From positions 620,001 to 684,000 of the forward strand of contig NZ_JALJEJ010000001.1 of NCBI RefSeq assembly GCF_022953055.1: a stretch of DNA of 64,000 bases. The letters are read 5' to 3'. The position numbers and the translations under genes are program-made. This document shows positions 27,818 to 37,228 of the stretch, one piece after another. Position 1 is the stretch's first letter; the number at the start of each line of letters is the position of its first letter. The DNA is from Mucilaginibacter straminoryzae (lineage in GTDB: Bacteria; Bacteroidota; Bacteroidia; Sphingobacteriales; Sphingobacteriaceae). The notes beneath the pieces were generated by a model that did no database searches, was not told the origin of the DNA, and was given only the letters and a program-made list of their open reading frames with translations.

Positions 27818-29170
27818 ATGCTGATTTTCATTGTAGAGGACGACCCTTGGTTCGGTGAGTTGCTTAAACATCACATCTCGCTGAACCCGGATTATGAGGT
27901 GTGCCTTTTTTCTACAGCAAAAGAATGCCTGGAGAAAATGTACTTGCAGCCCATGCTGGTCAGCATTGACCTGAACCTGCCAGATAGTACCGGATCGCAA
28001 CTCTACAGAAAGATCAGGAAGGCAGACGGGAACGTGCCCGTTGTGGTGATCAGCGCGCAGGAAAGTGTCAGCGAAGCCGTGGCTCTTTTAAAAAGTGGAG
28101 TTTACGATTATATCCTGAAGGATGAAAATACCCGTGATCTGTTCTGGAATACGATAAACCGGTATCGCGAAACGCTTGCTTTAAAAGAAGAGGTGAGGGT
28201 GCTGGAAGATCAATTAATCTCTAAATACGATTTCTCCAAAATCATTAAAGGGAATAGCAAGACCATGCAGCCCGTGTTTGCGCTAATGGAGAAAGCCGCA
28301 AGAACCAACATTAATGTGCTGATCTCCGGAGAAACCGGAACCGGAAAAGAACTGGTGGCAAAGGCCATTCATGCTAACAGCTCGCGAAGGAAAAAACCTT
28401 TTGTTGCCGTAAATATGGCCGCCATACCGACCGAACTGGTGGAAAGTGAGCTGTTTGGTTATGAAAAAGGTGCTTTTACCGGTGCAATGCAGCGTAAAAT
28501 CGGGAAGTTTGAAGAAGCAAACGGCGGCACCCTGTTCCTGGATGAAATCGGCGAGCTTAATATTTCTGTACAAAGCAAATTGTTGCGCGCCCTGCAGGAA
28601 CGCGAGATCACGCGCATTGGCGGCTCCGGGAAAATTCCTGTTGATATTCGGTTGATCACGGCGACGAACCGCGAATTAGCAGACGAAGTAAAGAATGGTA
28701 CTTTTAGGGAAGATCTTTACTATCGGATATTTGGGTTACCCATCGAACTACCGCCCTTACGGCATAGGGAAGGTGATATTTTATTTCTGGCCGGCTATTT
28801 TCTACGCGAATTTGTCAAGGCCAATAATGTGGGCGATGTTTCATTGACGCGAGATGCTGAAGAGAAGCTAATACAATATACTTATCCCGGCAATGTACGC
28901 GAGTTGCGTAGTATTATAGAACTGGCAGCGGTGCTATGCGAGAAGAACCACATTTCGCCGGGTGATATTCGCTTTAAGCCCGTAACTTCAAAAGGGATGC
29001 CCGTTGCCGGGGAAAAGTCATTACGCGATCATACCCTGGAAATTATTAACTACTATCTGTCTACCTATCAGCATAATATTCCTTTGGTGGCTGAAAAGCT
29101 AAAAATAGGAAAATCAACCATTTATAAAATTCTAAAGGAAGGTAAGGCATATGCGGACTGCGAAGGATAA
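27818..29170 (+). CDS. Sigma-54-dependent response regulator (NtrC family)
   Basis: Transcription activator of 450 residues that works with RpoN. Receiver at about 1-120 with phospho-Asp51 (SIDLNLP). The AAA+ domain at about 145-375 has Walker A GETGTGKE (171-178), the sigma-54-contacting GAFTGA loop (218-223) and Walker B FLDE with Asp242. A Fis-type helix-turn-helix lies at the C-terminus (VAEKLKIGKSTIYKIL). All key motifs are intact. It overlaps the start of the hybrid kinase gene by 20 bases, so they form a regulator-kinase operon. I could not find a clear GG-N10-GC promoter nearby that it might control. Confidence 0.95.
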   Translation: MLIFIVEDDPWFGELLKHHISLNPDYEVCLFSTAKECLEKMYLQPMLVSIDLNLPDSTGSQLYRKIRKADGNVPVVVISAQESVSEAVALLKSGVYDYILKDENTRDLFWNTINRYRETLALKEEVRVLEDQLISKYDFSKIIKGNSKTMQPVFALMEKAARTNINVLISGETGTGKELVAKAIHANSSRRKKPFVAVNMAAIPTELVESELFGYEKGAFTGAMQRKIGKFEEANGGTLFLDEIGELNISVQSKLLRALQEREITRIGGSGKIPVDIRLITATNRELADEVKNGTFREDLYYRIFGLPIELPPLRHREGDILFLAGYFLREFVKANNVGDVSLTRDAEEKLIQYTYPGNVRELRSIIELAAVLCEKNHISPGDIRFKPVTSKGMPVAGEKSLRDHTLEIINYYLSTYQHNIPLVAEKLKIGKSTIYKILKEGKAYADCEG

Positions 29171-31619
29171 GGAATGTGTAAATGCAGATAAGGCTGAATT
29201 ACTCAAAAGCAAGCGCGCTCAGTTAGAGCAGCTTCGTCTGGAAATTGCGCAATTGGAAGCTTCCGAGGAAGGGGTTCCTGGCAGCCACGATGAGCATACC
29301 GCCAAAGGCACGGATACTAACCTGGAGGCTACAGCACTCCGATTATTCACCACGATTGCCAGCTTACAGGAAGGTGTTTTGATGGAGGATGAGCATAGGA
29401 AAATCATCCTGACTAACCAGGCCTTTTGCGATATGTTTCAAATATCCGCACCACCCGAGGCCCTGGCGGGTGCCGATTGCAGCGCTTCTGCTGAACAATT
29501 TAAACATATGCTGGTAGATGAGGAGGGGTTTGTTACTGCTATTGAAAGCGCTTTGGCAGGCCGGCAATTGGTAACTGCAGAAATTATTGCTTTTAAGGAT
29601 GGAAGGACATACCAGCGCGATTTTATCCCCGTGATCAGCAATGGGAAGTACATGGGGCATTTGTGGAAATATAAGGATATTACCAAGCGACAGAATGCCG
29701 AACTGGCCCTGAAGCGCCGGGAAGAAAAGTACCGCGGGATTATAGAAAACATGAACCTTGGCTTGTTAGAGGTTGATCTGGAAGAGCGCATTACGTACGC
29801 CAATGAAAGCTTTTGCCGTATGACCAGTTTCAGTCCAGAGGAGTTGGTTGGTCGCATTGCATCAGAGGTGATGCTGAAGGAGGACCATATCCCGGTTATG
29901 GCAGAAAAAAACGCTTTACGAAAACAAGGTGTTTCTGATAGCTATGAAATTGCTTTTACCGATAGGTATGGGCAACAAAAGTGGTTCCTGATTAGTGGCG
30001 CACCTTTGTATAATGATCAGCGTGAATTGATTGGTTCTATCGGGATACATCTGGAGATTACCAATCAGAAACAGCTGGAAGCAGATTTACGAGAGGCAAA
30101 AGCCCATGCAGAAGAATCATCCAGGGCGAAGGAGATCTTTTTGGCTAACATGAGCCATGAGATCCGCACACCGATGAATGCCATTTTAGGCATGAGCGGT
30201 CTGCTGGCTAAAACAAGATTATCTAAAGATCAGGCTAAGTATTTAAAAGCCATTAGTTCTTCAGCAGAGAACCTGCTGGTGATTATTAACGATATCCTGG
30301 ACCACTCGAAGATCGAAGCCGGTAAACTGGATATCGAGCATATTGGTTTCAGACCTGCAGACGTATTCGATCAACTGACAAGAACGTTCCAGTTCCGCGC
30401 CGAAGAAAAAGGCTTACAACTGAAAGTAAATATCGCAGAAGCTATACCGGAAATACTGATCGGTGACCCGTATCGCCTCAATCAGGTGCTCATCAACCTA
30501 ATGAGTAATGCCATTAAGTTTACAGACTATGGAAGTGTAAAAATTTACTGCGATTTTGATACCGGGGGTATCGCTTCTAAAAGTATCCGCTTTACCGTAA
30601 AAGATACTGGTATAGGTATTGAAGAGAGTTACCAGGATAAGATATTCGAAGCATTTAGCCAGGAAGATACTTCTGTTACCCGGAAGTTTGGCGGTACCGG
30701 TTTGGGGCTAAGTATCTCTAAAAGACTGGTTGAACTGATGGGCGGTGAGCTAAGCGTAACCAGCGCAAAAGATAAAGGCACCATTGTTTCCTTTGCGTTG
30801 GAACTGCCCGAAGGCGCTCCGTCTGATTTGCCGGTACAGCGGACAGAGAACGGAGTCAATACTGGGCTGATCAATAAAAAGATCTTATTGGTTGAGGATA
30901 ATCCCTTTAACCGTTTGCTCGCTGTGACGCTGCTAAACCAATATGGCATTAAGGTTACCGAAGCTTACAATGGCAAAGAAGCCATTGCTTGCCTGCTTGA
31001 GGATAGTTTCGACCTGGTCTTGATGGATATGCAAATGCCGGAAATGAACGGTTTGGAAGCAACCGCAGCTATCCGCAACAGCCTGGGATTATCAGTTCCC
31101 ATTATTGCTTTAACGGCCAGCGCAACCAAAGGCGAAGCCGAGAAATGTTTAAGAGTGGGGATGAACGATTACTTGTCTAAACCTTTTACCGAAAGCGAAC
31201 TGATCAATGTGATTGGCAGATGGCTGCATGTAACTACAGAGGTGCCGCCCCTGCTATCCGAGAGAAGCCCGACGAAGGAGGCAGGAATAGACTTTGCCAA
31301 GTTGGAAGCCTTTGCCAGGACAGACCGGGCTTTTAGTATCAAAATGCTAAGCTTGTTCCTGGAACAGAATAGCATCGTGATAAAAAAACTAGCGCACCTA
31401 AATCCTTCGGCTGAACTGGAGCAGATAAAGTATGCCTTGCATAAATTAAAACCAAGCCTACAGTTATTAATTGGGAAGGATTTTGTAGACGGGCAAATTA
31501 ATCCGGTTTTGCGTTCAGCAAGGGTTGAATACGAAGAAATAAAACTAATAAGGGAAGGCTTGGAACGGGTTAACGCAGCAGCCGAAGCCGAGCTAAGAAA
31601 GCTGACGATATCGGTTTAG
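29151..31619 (+). CDS. PAS-PAS hybrid histidine kinase with receiver and HPt-like domain
   Basis: Soluble, membrane-helix-free kinase of 822 residues. Order: coiled coil (about 10-38), PAS 1 (60-180), PAS 2 (190-315, YANESFCRMTSFSPEELVG), HisKA with His336 (MSHEIRTP), HATPase (VKDTGIGI, GTGLGLS), receiver with Asp626 (LMDMQMP), and a C-terminal HPt-like helical domain with His764 (ALHKLKPSL). It thus holds a full internal His-Asp-His relay whose final acceptor is probably the overlapping NtrC-type regulator. The start overlaps that gene by 20 bases. The 3' end overlaps the convergent ctaA by 27 bases. Confidence 0.94.
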   Translation: MRTAKDKECVNADKAELLKSKRAQLEQLRLEIAQLEASEEGVPGSHDEHTAKGTDTNLEATALRLFTTIASLQEGVLMEDEHRKIILTNQAFCDMFQISAPPEALAGADCSASAEQFKHMLVDEEGFVTAIESALAGRQLVTAEIIAFKDGRTYQRDFIPVISNGKYMGHLWKYKDITKRQNAELALKRREEKYRGIIENMNLGLLEVDLEERITYANESFCRMTSFSPEELVGRIASEVMLKEDHIPVMAEKNALRKQGVSDSYEIAFTDRYGQQKWFLISGAPLYNDQRELIGSIGIHLEITNQKQLEADLREAKAHAEESSRAKEIFLANMSHEIRTPMNAILGMSGLLAKTRLSKDQAKYLKAISSSAENLLVIINDILDHSKIEAGKLDIEHIGFRPADVFDQLTRTFQFRAEEKGLQLKVNIAEAIPEILIGDPYRLNQVLINLMSNAIKFTDYGSVKIYCDFDTGGIASKSIRFTVKDTGIGIEESYQDKIFEAFSQEDTSVTRKFGGTGLGLSISKRLVELMGGELSVTSAKDKGTIVSFALELPEGAPSDLPVQRTENGVNTGLINKKILLVEDNPFNRLLAVTLLNQYGIKVTEAYNGKEAIACLLEDSFDLVLMDMQMPEMNGLEATAAIRNSLGLSVPIIALTASATKGEAEKCLRVGMNDYLSKPFTESELINVIGRWLHVTTEVPPLLSERSPTKEAGIDFAKLEAFARTDRAFSIKMLSLFLEQNSIVIKKLAHLNPSAELEQIKYALHKLKPSLQLLIGKDFVDGQINPVLRSARVEYEEIKLIREGLERVNAAAEAELRKLTISV

Positions 31620-32690
31620 CTTAACTGTGCTAATAGTGCGCTTTCCTACGCTAAGTGATTGATTGACGAGTATAGACGCCAGTAACAGGATTGCCGTTAA
31701 CTGATGAAGCGCCGCGTAATAGATCAATTGCCCGGAAGGGCTGTTAAGTAGCGTAAGCACTCCCAACGCCACTTGTATCGTCACTAAAGCAAGTGGCAGC
31801 GCGTGTATTAGGGCCGTTTTTTTATCTCCTCCGGATTTTCTTTGTGTGAAAAAGGATATCAACACCAGGATGGCGATCAGATAAGCCAAGCCGCGATGAA
31901 CAAATTGTATCACGAAGGGATTAAGCGGTTTTGTCTGGCTGGCTTGTGTCATGGCCTCCCAGGGAATCCATTGCCCGTTGATAGCTGGCCAGGTTGGTGC
32001 ATATAAAGCCGCGTGAGAACCTGACATCAACGCCCCGAAAACCAGTTGCACGAATAGTAAAATAAGCAGTAAACTATTCAGATTTTGTGTTCGCAAAGAC
32101 CTGGTACCTGCACCACTGCGCAAATTAAACCGCCGGGTAGTAATCACCACCAGATAACTGAACAACAGCATAGCGCTGATGAAGTGAACCGCAAGCGCAA
32201 CAGGGTTTACCGTTGTCGCGGTATCGTTTAATCCGGTTTTTACCATCACCCATCCAATTAATCCCTGTAATGCTCCTAACAGGAACAGGATAAAAAGATT
32301 AATACCCAACCGACGGTTGATCCACCCCCTTACCACAAACAGCAAAAAGGGAAGGGCAAAAACAAGGGCAATCAGCCGTGCCCATTCGCGGTGCAGCCAT
32401 TCCCAAAGAAATATGTGTTTGTAGTCTGTAAGCGTGAACTGGTAATTGATCTTCTTAAACTGCGCAATCTGCTGATATTGGTGGAAGCTGTTTTGCCAGC
32501 TTTGTTCGTTCAGTGGAGGCAACGCGCCTAAAAGCGGTTTCCACTCGGTGATGGACAAGCCAGAGCCGGTTAAACGGGTAATGCCGCCAAGTACAATTTG
32601 TATCGCCAGCATGGCAGCACCTGCGATTAGCCAGGTATTCACCGCGCGTCGCCCTTTTTCGCTATTGCTCCTGTACCTTCTTTTGATCAT
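31593..32690 (-). CDS. ctaA: Heme A synthase (CtaA/COX15 family)
   Basis: Inner-membrane monooxygenase that oxidises the C8 methyl of heme O to the formyl of heme A for cytochrome aa3 oxidase. Of 365 residues with about eight transmembrane helices. It shows the COX15-type block GSGLSITEWKPLLGALPPL and the four heme-ligand histidines His100 (WLHREW), His169 (AVHFIS), His265 (FVHRGL) and His329 (ALHQLT). The cysteine pair of the Bacillus type is absent. The last 27 bases overlap the convergent hybrid kinase gene. No ctaB or oxidase subunit genes are in the window, so it stands apart from the usual cox cluster. Confidence 0.93.
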   Translation of the reverse strand: MIKRRYRSNSEKGRRAVNTWLIAGAAMLAIQIVLGGITRLTGSGLSITEWKPLLGALPPLNEQSWQNSFHQYQQIAQFKKINYQFTLTDYKHIFLWEWLHREWARLIALVFALPFLLFVVRGWINRRLGINLFILFLLGALQGLIGWVMVKTGLNDTATTVNPVALAVHFISAMLLFSYLVVITTRRFNLRSGAGTRSLRTQNLNSLLLILLFVQLVFGALMSGSHAALYAPTWPAINGQWIPWEAMTQASQTKPLNPFVIQFVHRGLAYLIAILVLISFFTQRKSGGDKKTALIHALPLALVTIQVALGVLTLLNSPSGQLIYYAALHQLTAILLLASILVNQSLSVGKRTISTVKLNRYRQLS

Positions 32691-32813
32691 TACGGGGGCA
32701 AAGCTTTTAAAAAATCCCCCTGATAAAAATGAGTGCAGTCACTTTTGCGATGATTAATTAAAAGCCACCAGCAGGAAAAGTTTCTGTTGCCAGAAGGGCA
32801 GGATAAAAACAAG

Positions 32814-32844
32814 AACGTCCGGAAAGGCAACCCTTCCGGACGTT
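32814..32844 (-). terminator. Terminator after the AraC-DUF983 operon
   Basis: Perfect 11-bp arms AACGTCCGGAA and TTCCGGACGTT around a 9-nt loop, 20 bases beyond the DUF983 stop. On the minus strand it is followed by CTTGTTTTTA. It separates this operon from ctaA. Confidence 0.75.
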
Positions 32845-32864
32845 GTTACGAGTGAATAATCTTG

Positions 32865-33332
32865 TTAATGTTTATCTGCTTTCCGATAGTCGGGTTTAGC
32901 ACGTTCCGGATCGAAATGTAAACCCGGGGTTAGCCAAAATAACAGTATAATACGGGAATAACGAAAGGTAAGCGGCGAAAACAGGAAAGCAGGGATCAGC
33001 GTAACCGCAATGTATACCCATGGGTTCCAGCTATGGCTTAAAATGTAGGTAGCCACCGCAAAAGTAACCATGATGGCTACGTTCATGGCATAGCTTACAA
33101 ACATAGCCACATAAAAGTAACCTGGCTCCACCTCGAAGTGAAAGCCGCAATGCGGGCAGTTCTCATTCATTTTTTGCCCGAAAAGCTGCATCGGGCCGGT
33201 TGCAAACATGTTGCCTGTGCGACATTTCGGGCATTTACCGTGCAGGGCAGCCTTAAACCCCGAATGAATATATGGTGCGCCGTTATCCTGATTTTCTTTC
33301 ATGCTGTTGGTATCAATAGTTAACGTTTTCAT
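32865..33332 (-). CDS. DUF983 family membrane protein with two CxxC motifs
   Basis: Small inner-membrane protein of 155 residues. A cytoplasmic zinc-ribbon-like part has CPKC near 34-37 and CPHC near 59-62. Two transmembrane helices follow (about 73-98 and 104-130), with a short tail. Function of DUF983 is not established; in other bacteria it often lies near cytochrome oxidase assembly genes, and ctaA is the next gene here. Its ATG overlaps the AraC stop by 4 bases (ATGA), which decides the start at 33332; a second ATG at 33302 is possible. Confidence 0.88.
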   Translation of the reverse strand: MKTLTIDTNSMKENQDNGAPYIHSGFKAALHGKCPKCRTGNMFATGPMQLFGQKMNENCPHCGFHFEVEPGYFYVAMFVSYAMNVAIMVTFAVATYILSHSWNPWVYIAVTLIPAFLFSPLTFRYSRIILLFWLTPGLHFDPERAKPDYRKADKH

Positions 33333-34210
33333 TTTGTATGTGATTTAATTTCGTTTCTGAATTCTTCAGGTGTTACGCCTTCCAGCTTCTTAAAAAACTT
33401 GGTGAAGTAAGAGTTGTCCTGGAAATTAAGCTCGCCTGCTATTTCCGTTACAGAAAGGTTGAAGTTTACCAGCAGGCGTTTGGCTTCTAATACTACCCGT
33501 TTCCGTATCACTTCACCGGCAGAAATTCCCAGCAGGTCGTTACAAAGCGCATTTAAATGATTAGGTGTAATGTAAAGCATGGCAGCATACTCTTTAGGCA
33601 TGCGCAACGCCTTGTAGTTTTGGTCTATTAGTTTCTGGAAGTTTTTGAGCAGCGTGTAATTGTATGATGGAACGGTGGCAGCCGGTGCTGGCAAACTTGT
33701 GCGGCTGATGGTAATAAAAAGTTCGAGTAAAAGCAGGCGTACCATATCTGCAGAAAGCGGGTTGCCATGCTCGCTTTCATTAATTAACTGCTCGAAAATA
33801 GCAATGGCCTTTTGCTGCACATCGCCTGCGAGGTTGATCACCTGGTAATCAATGTTGCCGCTGAAAAAAGGGAACTGCTCCAGGTAATCAGCATTTTGCA
33901 GGAAAGACTGAAAGAAAGCCGGGGAAAAGTTAACGACGTAGCCATCTGTCTTACCTTCAAAGCTCCAGCTATGTACCTGCCCGGGAATCATAAAGTAGAT
34001 CTGGTGCGGTGTAACCGGGAAATTTTTGAAATCTATAGCGTGATGTCCGCTGCCTTCGGTAAATAGTACCAGGTGATAGAAGTTATGGCGGTGGGGTAAG
34101 TGCAAATTTTTATGCACCTGCAGGTACGCCCCAAATCGGCTGATCAGTATATCTTCCTGCGTATACTTAGAAAGTGTACCTATGTCGTAAACTGGGAAGA
34201 TTTCTTTCAT
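33329..34210 (-). CDS. AraC family transcriptional regulator
   Basis: DNA-binding regulator of 293 residues with an N-terminal cupin-type sensing domain (PHRHNFYHLVLF near 38-50, then PGQVHSW) and a C-terminal double helix-turn-helix (about 190-290, ending TKFFKKLEGVTPEEFR). The effector is unknown. It is the first gene of a two-gene operon with the DUF983 protein, overlapping it by 4 bases, so it may control that gene or be a passenger. It is divergent from the LruC-domain lipoprotein gene across 295 bases. Confidence 0.92.
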   Translation of the reverse strand: MKEIFPVYDIGTLSKYTQEDILISRFGAYLQVHKNLHLPHRHNFYHLVLFTEGSGHHAIDFKNFPVTPHQIYFMIPGQVHSWSFEGKTDGYVVNFSPAFFQSFLQNADYLEQFPFFSGNIDYQVINLAGDVQQKAIAIFEQLINESEHGNPLSADMVRLLLLELFITISRTSLPAPAATVPSYNYTLLKNFQKLIDQNYKALRMPKEYAAMLYITPNHLNALCNDLLGISAGEVIRKRVVLEAKRLLVNFNLSVTEIAGELNFQDNSYFTKFFKKLEGVTPEEFRNEIKSHTK

Positions 34211-34505
34211 AATGAAACAAAGATACAGGGAACATAATGACGGTAATGGTGTGTTTTGTGGAATTTGTGGTACTTATTACCGATAAGTAAAGTTTACCAT
34301 TAACTTTCCATGAAGTTGCAATAATTATTTCCCTTCTTATCTCCGTAAACTTATACTGGGGTATAATCACCACACTTTAGTGGGGAAAGTATTCCTCATG
34401 CTTATTCGTATAAACTCCTTTATTTGTAGAAATTCCTAAGCTTTAAGTACTTTCAATTGTTGGTTTGAAGTTTGCGTATGGGGTATCATCGAGATACCAA
34501 ACTTT

Positions 34506-36605
34506 ATGAAAAAATTTACTCTTCTTTGTGCTGCAGCTGCGTTAACCTTTTTTTCGGCATGTAAAAAAGATAGTGCTTCCAGCTCTGCAAATCCGGGTTC
34601 GTCATCGGCAACTAAAATTGCACCGGACGGATTTAACTTCAGCACCACCAAAAACGTTAATCTTAACCTTACCTTGCAAACCAATAACGGCGCTGCCCTT
34701 GCTGGTGTAGTGGTAAGCGTTTACACACCTGGTAACACCAACCCTCAGGACGCCATATTTAAAGGTGTTACAGATAAATCCGGAAAGTTGACCGCTACGT
34801 TATCAGTGCCTTCTTATCTTGATAAAGTGGTGATTGATCCGGCTTATATCGGCGTACTTAGAAATGCTACCGCTGCTATCAATAATAATGCGGTTACCGC
34901 TACCATCGGTGGGGCAAACGGTTACAGCGGCGATATTATTCCAGACGCAGTTAATAACAACCCAAGTGCAACCACAACCAGCAGGATCAGTATTAACGGC
35001 GCCAATAGCCTGGAAATTGGTTATCCAACAGGATACACTGCTTCAAATGCATTTCAAAGCCCAACTAATCTTGGCCGCCCGGCTTACTTGGAGCCAACAG
35101 GCGACGTAATTGAGCAATCCCTGCTTTCTTACGTGAATGCCTCTCTTCCAGAGCAAGTGGCTGTACCAGATAAGCATCCTGAATATCTGAGCGGAAATGC
35201 CGTACATACCATTAATGTTACTGCCAAATCTGATGTCTGGATTACTTTCGTAGCCGAAGGTGCAGGTTACCAGAATACGCTTGCTTATTATACTTATAAA
35301 ACCAATAACCCGCCGACACAAGTGGGTGGCGGAACTTCAGCAAACGGCATTGATAAGATCACTTACATCTTCCCGAATGCTTCTGCTTCAGGTTCTGGCG
35401 GTGGTTTGAAATCTGGTGATAAAGTAAAACTGGGCACATTCGATGCCGGTACATCTATCGGTTTCGTGCTGATCCAAAACGCGTGGACAGGTAGTGGTGT
35501 AAATGCAAATGCGCAGAAGTTTTATACTCAGGACGAATTCAACCCCGAAAATACTGCTGCTTTGCGCAAACATACCGTATTGTTGTATGACGATGTTCAC
35601 AAGCTATACCTGTTAGGTTTCGAAGACCTGAACAGGCAAAACGGAAACTCTGATAACGATTTCAACGATCTGGTAATTTACGCTACTTCAAACCCGGTTA
35701 CCGCAATTTCTAATAACGGTGTTGCTCCGATTGATAAAGGCGGCGATTCAGACGGTGATGGTGTGCAGGATGCACAGGATGCTTTCCCTAACGACCCTAC
35801 CAAAGCTTATATCAGCTATTATCCAAGCGCTAATACTTATTCCACTCTTGCCTTCGAAGATAACTGGCCTAAAAAAGGCGATTACGACATGAACGACCTT
35901 GTAGTGAACTACCGTTATACTTTCTACAAAAATGCATCAAATGCAGTTGTTGAAATGCAGGGCGAGTTTAATGCAGTAGCTTCAGGTGCTTCTTTCCACA
36001 ATGGCTTCGGCGTACAGTTACCGGTGTCAGCTTCTTCTGTAACATCTGTTACCGGCCAGCAAGCTATCAGTAATTACATCACATTTGCATCAAATGGTGT
36101 AGAGGCCGGTCAGAGCAAAGCGGTAATCATTCCGTTTGATAACCACGAGGCGGTTATTAAAAATCCCGACGGCGCTTATTTCATCAATACGTTAACTACC
36201 AAACCAAAAGTAACCGGCACTACGGCTACCGTGAATATTAAATTTAACACGCCGGTAACCCTGGATGTTACCGCATTCAATCCGTTCCTGATCAGCGATC
36301 TTCGCCGTGGTTACGAAATCCACTTACCTGGATTTACGCCTACAGATAAGGCAAATACTGCACTTTTTGGAACCGACGACGATAATTCAAAACCGGGTTC
36401 AGGCCGTTATTATTTAAGCGGCGACAACTGGCCATGGGCAATGAGTTTCAATACCCAATTCAATTACCCGATAGAACAGGTGAACCTGAAAGACGCTTAT
36501 CCGCACTTCCTTGACTGGGCAAGCTCTGGCGGTAGCTTATTTACAGATTGGTACACTAATACAGGTGCCGGGTACAGGGTAAATTCAAATATCTATAGTA
36601 AATAA
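34506..36605 (+). CDS. LruC domain-containing lipoprotein
   Basis: Exported 699-residue lipoprotein: lipobox FFSA-C with Cys19, followed by KKD. A Ser/Asn-rich linker leads to a Gln/Asn/Thr-rich beta domain. A DUF4114-type segment follows (about 330-395; LGFEDLNRQ, then DNDFNDLVIY), then a thrombospondin-type calcium loop beginning DSDGDGVQD at 414, then the LruC domain proper (EDNWPKKGDYDMNDLVV near 455-475, through to the C-terminus). Asp-rich loops suggest calcium binding. LruC-domain proteins are common cell-surface proteins in Bacteroidota without a fixed biochemical role. A clear terminator follows at 36631-36663. Confidence 0.9.
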   Translation: MKKFTLLCAAAALTFFSACKKDSASSSANPGSSSATKIAPDGFNFSTTKNVNLNLTLQTNNGAALAGVVVSVYTPGNTNPQDAIFKGVTDKSGKLTATLSVPSYLDKVVIDPAYIGVLRNATAAINNNAVTATIGGANGYSGDIIPDAVNNNPSATTTSRISINGANSLEIGYPTGYTASNAFQSPTNLGRPAYLEPTGDVIEQSLLSYVNASLPEQVAVPDKHPEYLSGNAVHTINVTAKSDVWITFVAEGAGYQNTLAYYTYKTNNPPTQVGGGTSANGIDKITYIFPNASASGSGGGLKSGDKVKLGTFDAGTSIGFVLIQNAWTGSGVNANAQKFYTQDEFNPENTAALRKHTVLLYDDVHKLYLLGFEDLNRQNGNSDNDFNDLVIYATSNPVTAISNNGVAPIDKGGDSDGDGVQDAQDAFPNDPTKAYISYYPSANTYSTLAFEDNWPKKGDYDMNDLVVNYRYTFYKNASNAVVEMQGEFNAVASGASFHNGFGVQLPVSASSVTSVTGQQAISNYITFASNGVEAGQSKAVIIPFDNHEAVIKNPDGAYFINTLTTKPKVTGTTATVNIKFNTPVTLDVTAFNPFLISDLRRGYEIHLPGFTPTDKANTALFGTDDDNSKPGSGRYYLSGDNWPWAMSFNTQFNYPIEQVNLKDAYPHFLDWASSGGSLFTDWYTNTGAGYRVNSNIYSK

Positions 36606-36630
36606 TTTTCATAGAACAAATGCTTCAGCC

Positions 36631-36663
36631 GGGCTGCCTCAAAAGGGTAGCCCTTTTATTTTA
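36631..36663 (+). terminator. Terminator after the LruC lipoprotein gene
   Basis: GGGCTGCC pairs with GGGTAGCCC (with a G-T wobble) and is followed by TTTTATTTTAT, 26 bases after the stop. Confidence 0.8.
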
Positions 36664-36733
36664 TATTATTTTGTATTTGTGAGAAAATATTATATATTAG
36701 GTTTATAATAACTAAACCGTAAAACTTATTACA

Positions 36734-37147
36734 ATGGAAAGGAATTATTTCAGAGGATTATCAATTAAACACCTCGTATTTTTTATCGCCTTTATGTCGG
36801 TTACGCTCTATAGTTTTACAGGTAGTAGCGATAAAAGTAAAAGGCATCTTAAAACTAGTTCATCCAGGAAGGTTTCACTTACAGCGTTGAATGTCCAATA
36901 TGCTTGTTTAACTGCTGCTCAAGTCCAGTCATTTGGCTGTAGACCTACAGGTGTTGACCAGGCAAGCCTAACTGTAAGATCTGATGGTAGTTGGGATTTT
37001 TCAGCACATTACTGTTGTAATATCAGCCCTAAGACTTGTTCTCATTCAGGTACTGGCAGGTCTACCGGACCGGGCAGTCTGAAACATGCCGAGTGGTCTA
37101 TTAACAGTCAAGGGTGCCTTGCGTTAACTGTTCAACAGACGTATTAG
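36734..37147 (+). CDS. Unrecognised small exported cysteine-rich protein
   Basis: I do not recognise this 137-residue protein. An N-terminal basic stretch and one hydrophobic segment (about 13-30) look like a signal peptide or anchor. The mature part is rich in Ser, Thr and Gly and has six cysteines, including a CC pair (HYCCN) and a KTC; they suggest disulfide bonds after export. There is no lipobox. It stands alone: a terminator precedes it and 250 bases follow before the next start. Base composition looks slightly more AT-rich than the flanking long genes. An ORF of this length with a plausible signal sequence is likely real, but it could be a lineage-specific gene. Confidence 0.65.
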   Translation: MERNYFRGLSIKHLVFFIAFMSVTLYSFTGSSDKSKRHLKTSSSRKVSLTALNVQYACLTAAQVQSFGCRPTGVDQASLTVRSDGSWDFSAHYCCNISPKTCSHSGTGRSTGPGSLKHAEWSINSQGCLALTVQQTY

Positions 37148-37190
37148 ACCTATTTGTTTTTATTCATAGTATTCTATATTTCTTAATATT

Positions 37191-37228
37191 CCCTTTTGAA
37201 GGCCATTGAAGCTGGCTTTTAAAAGGGG
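37191..37228. other. Imperfect palindrome downstream of the small gene
   Basis: CCCTTTTGAAGGCC can pair imperfectly with GGCTTTTAAAAGGG around a 9-nt loop. No clear T-run follows, so it is a weak terminator candidate for the gene ending at 37147. Confidence 0.35.
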
